Positions 1 to 8,374 of a stretch of 64,000 nucleotides of DNA are shown in pieces (the stretch's first letter is position 1; the number at the start of each line of letters is the position of its first letter). The stretch is from Variovorax jilinensis. GTDB taxonomy: Bacteria; Pseudomonadota; Gammaproteobacteria; Burkholderiales; Burkholderiaceae_C. Both the position numbers and the translations under genes were made by a program. The notes beneath the pieces were generated by a model. The model did not search any database. It was not told where the DNA came from and worked only from the letters and a program-made list of their open reading frames with translations. The stretch is taken from positions 124,001 through 188,000 of the forward strand of contig NZ_JASZYQ010000006.1 of NCBI RefSeq assembly GCF_030316885.1, in the 5' to 3' direction.

Positions 1-2721
1 GGGATTGTCAGTACGGGCAAGGCCTGGCTCGACGTGATGCAGGCGCTCGCCGATATGGGCATCGACGACGCGGTTGCGCGCCGCATCGGCATCAGGGTCT
101 ACAAGGTCGCAATGCCGTGGCCGCTGGAGCCCGAAGGCGCCCGCGAGTTCTGCGCCGGCTGCAACGAGGTGCTGGTCATCGAGGAGAAGCGCTCGCTGAT
201 CGAATCGCAACTGCGTGACGCGCTCTACGCGCTTCCAGCCCGGCCCCGAGTGACCGGCAAGGTCGACGCCGACGGCGTGCTGCTGCTGCCCGAATGGGGC
301 GAGCTCTCCCCGGCGCTGTGCCTGCGGACCATCGCTGCGCGGCTGCGGGCATCGGGGCCTGCCGCCGGCGACGATCCGCTGGCGATGCGGGCGTTGCAGG
401 CGGTGCAGGCGCGCTGCGATCAGCGCATGTCGCTGCTGGCAACAAAGGAACAGGACGACGCCGATCGCATCCCGCCGGCGGAGCGCACGCCATACTTCTG
501 TTCGGGATGTCCGCACAACAGTTCCACCAAGGTTCCGGAGGGCTCGCGGGCCGTGGCGGGCATCGGGTGCTCGTACATGGCAACATGGATGGACCGCTCG
601 ACGGCTACCTTCACGCACATGGGCGGCGAGGGCGGCACCTGGATCGGCCAGGCCCCCTACACCGAGACACCGCATGTGTTCCAGAATCTCGGCGACGGCA
701 CCTACTTCCACTCGGGTTCGCTCGCGATCCGCCATGCAGTGGCCACCCGGACGCCCATCACCTACAAGATCCTGTTCAACGATGCCGTCGCGATGACCGG
801 CGGACAGGAGCACGACGGTCAGTTGACCCCCGCCGCCATCGCGCGCCAGGTCGCCGCGGAAGGCGTCAAGAGAATCGTGGTGGTCACCGACGACCCGGGC
901 AAGTATCCCGTCGGCTATTTCGATCCGGGTATGCAGGTGCACCATCGAAGCGAGCTCGACGCGGTGCAGCGCGACCTGCGCGAATACGCCGACGTCTCTG
1001 TCCTCATCTACGACCAGACCTGCGCCGCCGAGAAGCGCAGGCGCCGCAAGCGCAGCACGGAGGCCGTGATTCCGAAACGGGTGTTCATCAATGAGCAGGT
1101 GTGCGAGAACTGCGGCGACTGCACGGTGAAATCGAACTGCGTGTCGGTCCAGCCCGTCGAGACGGAGCTCGGCCGCAAGCGCACGATCGACCAGTCTTCC
1201 TGCAACAGCGACCGATCGTGCGTCGATGGCTTCTGCCCCAGCTTCGTCACGGTCGAGGGCGGGGCCCTGCGGACCCGCGCGACGGCCGAGAGCGCGAAGG
1301 CCGACGTCGCCGGCAGCGCGCGAGCTGCGAGCCTTCCGTCGCCGCCGTCCGTGCTGCCCGAACCCGAACTTCCCGGCCTCGAAGAAACCTACTCGCTTCT
1401 CGTGACCGGCATCGGCGGCACGGGTGTCATCACCATCGGGCATCTGCTCGGAATAGCCGCCCATCTCGAAGGCAAGTCGGTCACCGTGCTCGACATGACG
1501 GGTCTGGCGCAGAAGAACGGCGCGGTGATGAGCTTCATCCGCTTCGGCGCTCCCGGCCAGGCGCTCTACTCGCCGCGCATCGGCGCCGCGTCCGCCGACG
1601 CAGTCATCGGTTGCGACCTGATCGTGACAGCAGGAAGGGAAGCGCTGTCGCGGATGGCCGTGCGCCGCACCCGCGTGGTAGCGAACGCCGCGATCACGCC
1701 GACAGCGGATTTCGCGCGCAAAGCGGACTGGGCAGTTCCACAGGGGGCCCTGGAGGCAGAGATCGAGCGTGCAGTCGGATCGTCCAAGGCCTGCGCCTAT
1801 GTCGATGCCACCCGGGTCGTCACGGCGATCCTCGGCGATTCGATCGCAACCAACATGTTCATGCTGGGGTACGCGTGGCAGCAAGGGCTGATCCCGGTGT
1901 CTGCAGTGGCCATCGAGCGCGCAATCGATCTCAACCGGGTGTCCGTCGCGGACAACCGCACGGCCTTCGCATGGGGCCGCGCCGCGGCGGCGGACCCCGC
2001 GCGCGTGGAAAGGATCACATCGCCCGCGCAGCCGATCCAGTTCGTCCCGAGGGTTCGCACGCGCAGCCTGAGCGAACTCGTCGAGTCGCGCAAGTTGCTG
2101 CTCACCGCCTACCAGGATGCCGCCTACGCGCGGCAATACACCGAGTTCGTCGAGCGCGTCGCCGAGGCAGAGCGACGCGCCACCGCCGGAAGCTCCACGC
2201 GGCTTTCCGAAGCGGTAGCGCGCAGCCTGGGAAAGCTCATGGCCTACAAGGACGAATACGAGGTGGCGCGCCTGTTCGTCGACAATGGCTTCATGGAGCG
2301 GTTGCGCGGCCAGTTGGCAGGCGACTACAAGTTGTCCTTTCACCTCGCTCCACCCCTCTGGGCACGACCGGGTGCGGACGGGCACCCGCGCAAGCGAGCC
2401 TATGGTGCCTGGATGCTCGGCGCCTTTCACATCCTTGCAAGGCTGCGCCGTGTTCGCGGAACGGTCTTCGACGTGTTCGGATACACGGCGGAAAGGCGTG
2501 CGGAGCGGGCCCACATCGCCAGCTACCGCACGACGATCGAGGGGCTTCTGGAGCAGCTGAACGTCGGTAACCTGGCGATCGCCGTCCAGATCGCCGCGCT
2601 GCCCAACGACATCCGGGGATTCGGACATGTCCGGGCCGCCTCGGCGAAGACGGTATCGCAGCGCCAGTTCCGGCTCGTGGAGGAATACATGGCCTTCGAG
2701 GGGCTCAAGCGGGCCGCTTGA
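1..2721 (+). CDS. Indolepyruvate ferredoxin oxidoreductase, single fused chain, 5' partial
   Basis: The enzyme oxidatively decarboxylates aryl-pyruvates (indolepyruvate, phenylpyruvate) to aryl-acyl-CoA, passing electrons to ferredoxin during aromatic amino acid breakdown. The reading frame is open from base 1, so the N-terminal pyrimidine-binding part lies outside the window and about 906 residues remain. The visible part has the thiamine-pyrophosphate region (YFCSGCPHN near nt 490-530 and GGEGGTWIGQ near nt 623), a cysteine-rich iron-sulphur segment (CENCGDC at about nt 1102, further cysteines to nt 1250) and the gamma-type domain with the glycine loop GIGGTGVITIG near nt 1408. This is the long fused IorA-IorB form usual in proteobacteria. 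The family call is secure; the preferred substrate is not visible. Confidence 0.93.
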   Translation, partial: GIVSTGKAWLDVMQALADMGIDDAVARRIGIRVYKVAMPWPLEPEGAREFCAGCNEVLVIEEKRSLIESQLRDALYALPARPRVTGKVDADGVLLLPEWGELSPALCLRTIAARLRASGPAAGDDPLAMRALQAVQARCDQRMSLLATKEQDDADRIPPAERTPYFCSGCPHNSSTKVPEGSRAVAGIGCSYMATWMDRSTATFTHMGGEGGTWIGQAPYTETPHVFQNLGDGTYFHSGSLAIRHAVATRTPITYKILFNDAVAMTGGQEHDGQLTPAAIARQVAAEGVKRIVVVTDDPGKYPVGYFDPGMQVHHRSELDAVQRDLREYADVSVLIYDQTCAAEKRRRRKRSTEAVIPKRVFINEQVCENCGDCTVKSNCVSVQPVETELGRKRTIDQSSCNSDRSCVDGFCPSFVTVEGGALRTRATAESAKADVAGSARAASLPSPPSVLPEPELPGLEETYSLLVTGIGGTGVITIGHLLGIAAHLEGKSVTVLDMTGLAQKNGAVMSFIRFGAPGQALYSPRIGAASADAVIGCDLIVTAGREALSRMAVRRTRVVANAAITPTADFARKADWAVPQGALEAEIERAVGSSKACAYVDATRVVTAILGDSIATNMFMLGYAWQQGLIPVSAVAIERAIDLNRVSVADNRTAFAWGRAAAADPARVERITSPAQPIQFVPRVRTRSLSELVESRKLLLTAYQDAAYARQYTEFVERVAEAERRATAGSSTRLSEAVARSLGKLMAYKDEYEVARLFVDNGFMERLRGQLAGDYKLSFHLAPPLWARPGADGHPRKRAYGAWMLGAFHILARLRRVRGTVFDVFGYTAERRAERAHIASYRTTIEGLLEQLNVGNLAIAVQIAALPNDIRGFGHVRAASAKTVSQRQFRLVEEYMAFEGLKRAA

Positions 2722-2889
2722 GCCATTTGGGCTCCGCGACCGAGACAGCGGGTGTAGCCTGCTCTTCGCCCTGCCCTGCCTGTTCCGCTGCAGCGCAATC
2801 TGAATATGATGGGGGCCCGGCTGGATTGGGCAGCGAAGCTTCGACTGGCGATTCCCGACAACAAGAATTCACCTCCGAGGAGTACTAGC

Positions 2890-3276
2890 ATGAAGAACCA
2901 GAGATCCGCCAGCGGCCAGCTTCCGGCCCAGTCCATTCGTGTGTGCGCGGCGGTCCTGCTGGCCGGCTGCGCCACGATGGCCGGCGCGCAGACTTACCAG
3001 CAGCGCTACGACCAGCTCATTGCCCGCTGCAACGACGGCACCATGCCGCGTCCGGAGCGCGACGCCTGCGTGCGCGATGCAGGCCTTGCACTCGAGCGGG
3101 CGCGCCAGGGCAGTTCGGGCGGTTCCCAGACGGAGAACCGATCCACCGTGATCGTGCCCGACGGTGCCTCGAGGGCCGGAACCGACTCCAGCACCGAATA
3201 CACCTCGCAGGACGGCCGCGCGGTCATCGTGCCGCCGGCGGGCTCGCCGCCGCCGGCCGATGCCGTGACCCAGTAG
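2890..3276 (+). CDS. Small exported protein or lipoprotein, unknown function
   Basis: This 128-residue protein has no recognised domain. The start is set by GAGGAG at 2877-2882, nine bases or fewer before ATG 2890; an upstream in-frame ATG at 2806 has no such site. The N-terminus is a secretion signal that can be read two ways: a lipobox LAGC ending at Cys27, or signal peptidase I cleavage after AGA at about residue 34. The mature part is hydrophilic, with a paired-cysteine segment (ARCNDG, DACVRDAG) and a Ser/Thr-rich tail. It is convergent with the mdtP-like gene six bases away. Confidence 0.6.
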   Translation: MKNQRSASGQLPAQSIRVCAAVLLAGCATMAGAQTYQQRYDQLIARCNDGTMPRPERDACVRDAGLALERARQGSSGGSQTENRSTVIVPDGASRAGTDSSTEYTSQDGRAVIVPPAGSPPPADAVTQ

Positions 3277-3285
3277 CCCGGGCTA
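3274..3285. repeat. 12-bp perfect palindrome spanning two convergent stop codons
   Basis: TAGCCCGGGCTA reads the same on both strands. Its left end is the TAG stop of the plus-strand gene and its right end is the stop of the minus-strand efflux gene. There is no T-run, so it is at most a weak transcriptional barrier. Confidence 0.4.
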
Positions 3286-4827
3286 GCGGCAGGGTCGCTC
3301 GAACGGCGTGCTGCAGCCGTAGGCGGCTCCGTCCGCGGGGCGCGTCAGGTCGCCCATCACGAAGGCGAGGCTGGCGGCAGCGGTCAGGGCGGCTGCATGC
3401 GCATCGACGCTCAGCTGGCGGGACTCCAGCAGGCCGTTCGCAGCCTCGTTCGCGATCGTGATCGTGCCCACGCCGTGGCGATAGGCTTCGGTCGCGGCAT
3501 CGAAGGTGATGCGCGCGGTGTCGACGAGGTTCAGCGCCGCGCGGTTGGACTCGAGTGCGGAGCTCAGGGTGTCTGACGCTACGACGATCTCGCGGACCGC
3601 CAGGTCCTGCGTCTTCTTGAAGACCTCGGTAGCCGCCGCCGCGCGGGACTCGGCTTCCTTCACCCGCGTCGCGCGAAGGCCGCCGTCGTACAGCGGCACG
3701 GTGACGCCGATCAGCACGGTCGAGCCCGAGGTCTGCGGCCCGATCGCGGGCAGGCCATCGAGCTGGAAACGCCCGTTGCCCGACGCGACCGCGCCGGCAA
3801 GGAACACCTTCGGCATGAATCCCGCGTTCGCGGCCGTGATGCCCGCGGTGGCGGCCTTCACGCCTGCGTAGCTCGCCAGCACATCCGGCCGCTGGGACAG
3901 CGCGACACGGATCACGGCCTCGGTCGGGGCATCGACCGTGCCCGGCAGCGGCCGGTTCTCGGCCGAGCCGACCCTGATGGCCGTCAGCGGCGAAACGCCC
4001 ATGGCGCCGAGCAGCGCCTGGTAGGCGTCGCGTTCGACGCCCTGCGCGGTGACCCGCCGCAGTTCCGACCGTGCCACCTGCTGCCGCGCCTGTGCGACCT
4101 CGATGGTCGTGCCGATGCCGTTCTTGCGGCGCTGCTCGGCAGCCTCCTGGATCGCGCGGCTGTTGCGCAGCATCTCGTCGGCCAGCCCGGTGCGGCTGCG
4201 CGCGACGCCGTACTGCAGGTAGGTACGGGTGACGTCGAAGATCAGCTTCTGGTGCATCCCGTTGAAGTTGACGTTGGCGGCAAAGGACGCGTGGCCCGCT
4301 GCCTCGGCCAGTGCGTCGCGCTGGCCGAAGTCGAACAGCAGCCATTGCAGCGCGATGGCCGGCACCACGGCACTGCCGGTGGTGTTGAGCGCCTGTTCGA
4401 CGCGCAGCGGCAGCGGTGTCCGCGTGTTCTGGTAGCCCGCGATCACGCTCGCCGAGATCATCGGCAGGTACGTGGCCTCCACCATGCCGACCGCCAGCGC
4501 CGCCTGGCGCGCCTGCTGCCAGGCGATGCGGGTTTCCGGGTTGTTCTGCTGCGCGATGTCGATCAGATCGGGCAATTGATAGACGCGCTCGCCGTCGAGC
4601 ACGGGCGGCGTGGCGAGCTGCGCCGCCGCAGGGTTGCGGGGTACCGAGAAGCCCGTGTTGTCGCCAGCGCCGACGGCGTCCGCGGGCACCCAGGGCAGCA
4701 CCGGCGATGGCGGAGCGAGGCTGAGCGTGTTCGGTGCGCAGCCGGCCAGCAGCAGCGCAGCGATGCAGACGGCAGCGGACAGCACCCGGCTGCCGGCGCG
4801 TCGACGGTGCGTCATCGATCCCGTCAT
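3283..4827 (-). CDS. mdtP: Outer-membrane efflux lipoprotein, TolC/NodT family (MdtP-like)
   Basis: This 514-residue outer-membrane factor should form the exit duct of a tripartite pump with the MdtN-like and MdtO-like proteins encoded just upstream. A signal ending in the lipobox LLAGC (about residue 30) predicts an acylated N-terminus, as in NodT-type channels. Two OEP repeats follow, with coiled-coil heptads around AEQRRKNGIGTTIEVAQARQ and a second copy near RHGVGTITIANEAANG. The start ATG at 4827 overlaps the preceding stop as ATGA (4824-4827), which implies translational coupling. E. coli MdtP is similar in length. The symbol rests on operon order and family, and the substrate is unknown. 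Confidence 0.88.
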   Translation of the reverse strand: MTGSMTHRRRAGSRVLSAAVCIAALLLAGCAPNTLSLAPPSPVLPWVPADAVGAGDNTGFSVPRNPAAAQLATPPVLDGERVYQLPDLIDIAQQNNPETRIAWQQARQAALAVGMVEATYLPMISASVIAGYQNTRTPLPLRVEQALNTTGSAVVPAIALQWLLFDFGQRDALAEAAGHASFAANVNFNGMHQKLIFDVTRTYLQYGVARSRTGLADEMLRNSRAIQEAAEQRRKNGIGTTIEVAQARQQVARSELRRVTAQGVERDAYQALLGAMGVSPLTAIRVGSAENRPLPGTVDAPTEAVIRVALSQRPDVLASYAGVKAATAGITAANAGFMPKVFLAGAVASGNGRFQLDGLPAIGPQTSGSTVLIGVTVPLYDGGLRATRVKEAESRAAAATEVFKKTQDLAVREIVVASDTLSSALESNRAALNLVDTARITFDAATEAYRHGVGTITIANEAANGLLESRQLSVDAHAAALTAAASLAFVMGDLTRPADGAAYGCSTPFERPCR

Positions 4828-6722
4828 GCGCCGACGAGCCGTTCGAGCCGATCGAGACGCTGGTCGATGGTTCGTTCGGCCGATGGATGCTGCCGCTCGG
4901 ACGCCGCGTCCTGCGATGCCGGCGCGGACGGCGCCGTCTTCATGCGCTCGGCGATTCCCTGCAAGCGCGCGGACTCCGCTGCGGACGCGTTGCCGTGCAG
5001 GAAGAGCCAGGGAGTGAGCGCCCGGATCTCCGCCAGGGTTTCCTGCAGGCGGGCGCGCTCGGCCGGCGGCGGTCGCAGCGCCGCAGGCTCGAACTGCACC
5101 AGGCGCAACTCCTCCAGCGCAGCGGCGCTTGCCTCGGCAGCGCTGTTGGCTTCGCGCACCGCCGCGATGCGATCGGCTGGCGGCAATGCGGCGAGCCTGG
5201 CCAGACTGGACAACGCGCGGCCGATGCTTGCACGCACCGCACCGGCAGCGCCCACCGGCCATACCCGCGTGAAGATCAGGTAGACGACCAGGTTGCCGAG
5301 CAGGATGCCCAGGATCCGGTCGGTCGCGGCGTCCATGTCGGTGCTCGGCCCGAACCCCTGCAGCACGGTGAGCAGGAACGCCAGCCCGACCTGCACGCCC
5401 GCATACGAGATGCGCGGACTGCCGCTCGAGATCCAGGCGGCCGGCAGGATCGCCACGAAGATCATGACCACGAAGCCGCCGATGCCGTCGAGTTGCGGAA
5501 TGACGAAGAGGATGGCGAAGATGCCCATCGCCGCGCCCACCAGGCAGCCGCCGATGCGCAGCACCAGCTTGTGGACGGTCTCGCCGGTGGTGCCCAGCGC
5601 CGCCACGTAGCAGGTGATCAGCGCCGTATGGATGCCCTGCCAGTCCAGCGCGGTGTAGACCAGGTAGCAGATCAGCGCCGCGGCCGTCGTCTTGAGCGCG
5701 AAGCGCTGATGGATCGGGCTCAGGAACCCTTCGTCGGCCAGGAACGAAGCCTTGGGGGCGCCGACGTCGCGCTGGTCGCCCGGCGTGGCCAGCGCGATCA
5801 AGGCGGCGCGGGCCTCGGCCACGGCGGCGTCCGCCTCGTCGTCGAGCGCGAAGTGCGGCACGGCTGCACGCCGGCCGGCTGCAATCGCCCGCGCCGCTTC
5901 GTCGCAGTGCGCTGCCAGTTCGAGCCGTACCTCGGCACGCGCCGTAGCGGGCAGTGCCGCCACCGCCAGCAGCAGCCGGTAGGTGCCGGTCACCGCGGCG
6001 TTCAGCCAGTCGCCTTCCGCGCCCGACACGTAGCGAAAGAGGCGCACCATCGTCGCCCGCTGCTGCGCATCGGCCTGGCCTTCGAGCAGCAACTGTCCGA
6101 CCGCGTCACGGCTCGCGCCATCGGCCTGTCGCAGCGCATCGGCGGCTGCATTCAGCCGTCGCGCCAGTTGCGCGCGCAGCAGCTTCTGCGGCGCGCGACC
6201 GAGGAAGAGGTTGAAGCCCAGCAGCACCAGCATCGGCACCACGGCCATCAGGCAGGCGTACAGCAGGCCGCGCGTCGCCACTTCGGACACCGGCACATCG
6301 CTGAGCAGGGTCATGATGAAGGCGATGATCAGGGCCACGATGCCGCCGCCCTCGCCGAGCTTCGTGGCCGAGCCCAGGTAGAGGAAGACGAAGGAGCTCA
6401 GCATCATCACGAGGATGCGCAGCGGCGGCACGTCGATCGTCAGGTTGACCAGCAGCACCAGCGGCCCGACGATCACCAGCACGAGCACCATCACGGCGAT
6501 CGCCACCACGATGTTGCCGATGGCATCGGGCTTCATGAGAAAGAGCAGCAGGTAGCAGCTGATGGCCGATTCCCAGATCTGGAACATCATGGCTGCCAGC
6601 GCCATCAGCGCACACACCGCTGCGCCGCGCCAGGCCATGGCGAAGCGCCCATCGAAAGGCGCCAGGTCGGCCTTCGCCTGCAGGATCAGATCGCGGAAGG
6701 GATGCTCAGCAGTCTGAATCAT
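4824..6722 (-). CDS. mdtO: FUSC-family inner-membrane efflux protein (MdtO-like)
   Basis: This 632-residue membrane protein has the FUSC layout: a first block of transmembrane helices (about residues 25-180), a soluble middle part (about 190-345), a second helical block (about 345-500, including YLVYTALDWQGIHTALITCY) and a charged C-terminal tail. Relatives include MdtO and the aromatic carboxylate exporter AaeB. Its gene overlaps the end of the HlyD-type gene by 17 bases and ends in an ATGA overlap with the outer-membrane component, so the three are one transcription unit. Candidate substrates are aromatic acids or drugs; the sequence does not decide between them. Confidence 0.87.
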   Translation of the reverse strand: MIQTAEHPFRDLILQAKADLAPFDGRFAMAWRGAAVCALMALAAMMFQIWESAISCYLLLFLMKPDAIGNIVVAIAVMVLVLVIVGPLVLLVNLTIDVPPLRILVMMLSSFVFLYLGSATKLGEGGGIVALIIAFIMTLLSDVPVSEVATRGLLYACLMAVVPMLVLLGFNLFLGRAPQKLLRAQLARRLNAAADALRQADGASRDAVGQLLLEGQADAQQRATMVRLFRYVSGAEGDWLNAAVTGTYRLLLAVAALPATARAEVRLELAAHCDEAARAIAAGRRAAVPHFALDDEADAAVAEARAALIALATPGDQRDVGAPKASFLADEGFLSPIHQRFALKTTAAALICYLVYTALDWQGIHTALITCYVAALGTTGETVHKLVLRIGGCLVGAAMGIFAILFVIPQLDGIGGFVVMIFVAILPAAWISSGSPRISYAGVQVGLAFLLTVLQGFGPSTDMDAATDRILGILLGNLVVYLIFTRVWPVGAAGAVRASIGRALSSLARLAALPPADRIAAVREANSAAEASAAALEELRLVQFEPAALRPPPAERARLQETLAEIRALTPWLFLHGNASAAESARLQGIAERMKTAPSAPASQDAASERQHPSAERTIDQRLDRLERLVGA

Positions 6723-7752
6723 GCTGAACGACGACGACTGCGGAAGCGCCGATGCGCATCAGGTTCTCGGGCGGATCGATCAGATGGATGCGCACCGGGA
6801 AGCGCTGGGCGATGCGCACCCAGTTGAGGGATTTCTGCACGTAGGGCAGGTTGCGCGGGATCTCCAGTGCGTCGGTCGATGTCACGCCCCAGCCGATGCC
6901 CTCCACCTTGCCCTTGAGGGCTTGCCGGCGATCGGACATCACATAGACGAGCGCGCAGCGGCCCACCTCGATGTCGCCGAGCTCGGTCTCGCGGAAGAAG
7001 GCCGATGCGTGCCAGCGCGCGGTATCGATGAGCGTGAAGACGGACTGGCCCGGAATCACGAATTCCCCGGCCGCCACCCTGAGCCCGCCCACCCTGCCGT
7101 CATGCGGCGCGCGAACCTGCGTGTGCGCCAGTTCCTGCTCGGCAATCGCCAGCGTGGCACGCGCGATGGCGACCTGCGCGTTGGCGGCGCCCGGGCCGAT
7201 GACCAGCGACTCGGCGGCCTGCGACTGCTTGACCGCCTGGTCGAGGCTGATCTGGGCGTTGCGCTTGGCCGTGGCGGCGTCGTCCACCTGCTGCTCGGTG
7301 ACGTAGCCCTTGGGCAGCAGCGGCTGCAGGCGCGCCAGCGTCTGGGTGGCCAGCTTCAGATTGGACCTCGCCCGATCGATCTGCTGGTTGGTGATGGCGG
7401 CATTGGAGGCTTCGGCCGACGAGGTCTGGCCCTGCGTCTTCTGGGCGGCTTCCGCCAGCGCGAGCTGTGCCTTGGCCTGCTCGACACGCAGGCGATAGAC
7501 CGCAGGGTCGATGCTGAACAGCAGGTCGCCACGCCGCACCAGGGCGTTCTCCGCCACGTCGATCGAGATGATCCGGCCCGGCACCGAGGCCGCCACGTGC
7601 ACCACGGGCGCTCCGAGCACCGCGTCCTCCGACAGCGGATTGAGCGCCGAACGATGCAGCGCCTTCCAGCCCAGCACGACCGCGGCCCCGATGATGACCA
7701 CGCCGACGACCAGAGCCAGCCCACGTTTTGCGCCGCTGAAAGGGGTGCTCAC
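6706..7752 (-). CDS. mdtN: HlyD-family periplasmic adaptor of the efflux pump (MdtN-like)
   Basis: This 348-residue adaptor has a single N-terminal transmembrane helix (about residues 11-30), a biotinyl-lipoyl half (VAASVPGRIISIDVAENALVRRGDLLF), a long helical hairpin rich in Ala, Gln and Lys, the second lipoyl half (VRAPHDGRVGGLRVAAGEFV) and a beta-barrel domain. The start is taken as GTG at 7752, which gives a sensible membrane anchor, because the frame upstream has no credible coding character. It starts two bases after the stop of the YtcA-like gene. Its length is close to that of E. coli MdtN. Confidence 0.87.
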   Translation of the reverse strand: MSTPFSGAKRGLALVVGVVIIGAAVVLGWKALHRSALNPLSEDAVLGAPVVHVAASVPGRIISIDVAENALVRRGDLLFSIDPAVYRLRVEQAKAQLALAEAAQKTQGQTSSAEASNAAITNQQIDRARSNLKLATQTLARLQPLLPKGYVTEQQVDDAATAKRNAQISLDQAVKQSQAAESLVIGPGAANAQVAIARATLAIAEQELAHTQVRAPHDGRVGGLRVAAGEFVIPGQSVFTLIDTARWHASAFFRETELGDIEVGRCALVYVMSDRRQALKGKVEGIGWGVTSTDALEIPRNLPYVQKSLNWVRIAQRFPVRIHLIDPPENLMRIGASAVVVVQHDSDC

Positions 7753-7754
7753 GA

Positions 7755-8015
7755 TCAGCGCGCGAAGAAGACGAGCGACACGGCGAATGCCACGGCGAGC
7801 GCAAGGCAGACGTAGACCAGCAGTCGCAACGGCAGCACCTCGTCGATGCCCAGCCGGATGAACACGATGCGCGTCAGGATGGATGCGACCACGCCCAGCA
7901 GTCCGCAGACCAGCCAGGCGGGAAAGTAGGAACCCATCAGGGGAAGAGAAGGGGCGCTCTCGCGCGCGCAGCCGCCGAGTCCGAAGAGCAGCAGCGGCGG
8001 CAGAAGTCTGCCCAT
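7755..8015 (-). CDS. ytcA: YtcA-family small membrane lipoprotein
   Basis: This 86-residue protein opens the efflux operon. It begins with a lipoprotein-type signal (LLLFGLGGC, Cys16), then carries the family segment SLPLMGSYFPAWLVCG and two transmembrane helices ending in a hydrophobic C-terminus. In E. coli, ytcA lies immediately upstream of mdtNOP, the same order as here, and this placement is the main support for the name. Start choice: ATG 8015 gives a normal lipoprotein signal, while ATG 8063 would add 16 residues unlike a signal. Neither has a strong ribosome site. The molecular role of YtcA is not known. Confidence 0.75.
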   Translation of the reverse strand: MGRLLPPLLLFGLGGCARESAPSLPLMGSYFPAWLVCGLLGVVASILTRIVFIRLGIDEVLPLRLLVYVCLALAVAFAVSLVFFAR

Positions 8016-8374
8016 GTCCTTGCACCGCGAAGGCCCGCTCGAGGACCTGGAAATGACGCTCATCCCGCTTTCTCTGGAGGTTGATTCTGCCGTTGACTGT
8101 AACCGAAGCTTCTTACGCGGAACTGCCGTTTCAAGGCCTCGCGCCCACGGGGGCCGACGCTCTTCACGCGCGCTGCCCGGCTTGAAGCGCCTCTTTCGAT
8201 GAAGCTAGAATTTGCGACCTTCCGGGCTGCTGCCAGCCCGGCCGCCGCGATGCGTCAACCCACTTGCTACGACCACTTGATCACCCTCGAGTCGATCGCA
8301 CTGCCAGTGCAGGAACCCCACCCGACGCCCGGCGTCGGGACTGACACGCCGGCTCGCCACTTCTTCATCCAGCC
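8016..8374. other. Divergent intergenic region between the efflux operon and the AsmA gene
   Basis: There is no credible gene in these 359 bases. The region must hold the promoter of the minus-strand ytcA-mdtNOP operon and that of the plus-strand AsmA gene. Only the plus-strand promoter candidate at 8182-8211 could be picked out. Confidence 0.6.
8182..8211 (+). promoter_or_regulatory. Candidate sigma-70 promoter for the AsmA-family gene
   Basis: TTGAAG at 8182-8187 is followed after 18 bases by TAGAAT at 8206-8211, four and five of six consensus bases respectively. It would give a leader of roughly 160 bases before ATG 8375. Confidence 0.4.

Noticed and set aside
4734..6827. 697-codon plus-strand open frame opposite the efflux operon
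   Set aside because: Its composition (Arg, Gln, His, Asp runs) is that of a shadow frame, while the minus strand encodes recognisable FUSC and TolC proteins.
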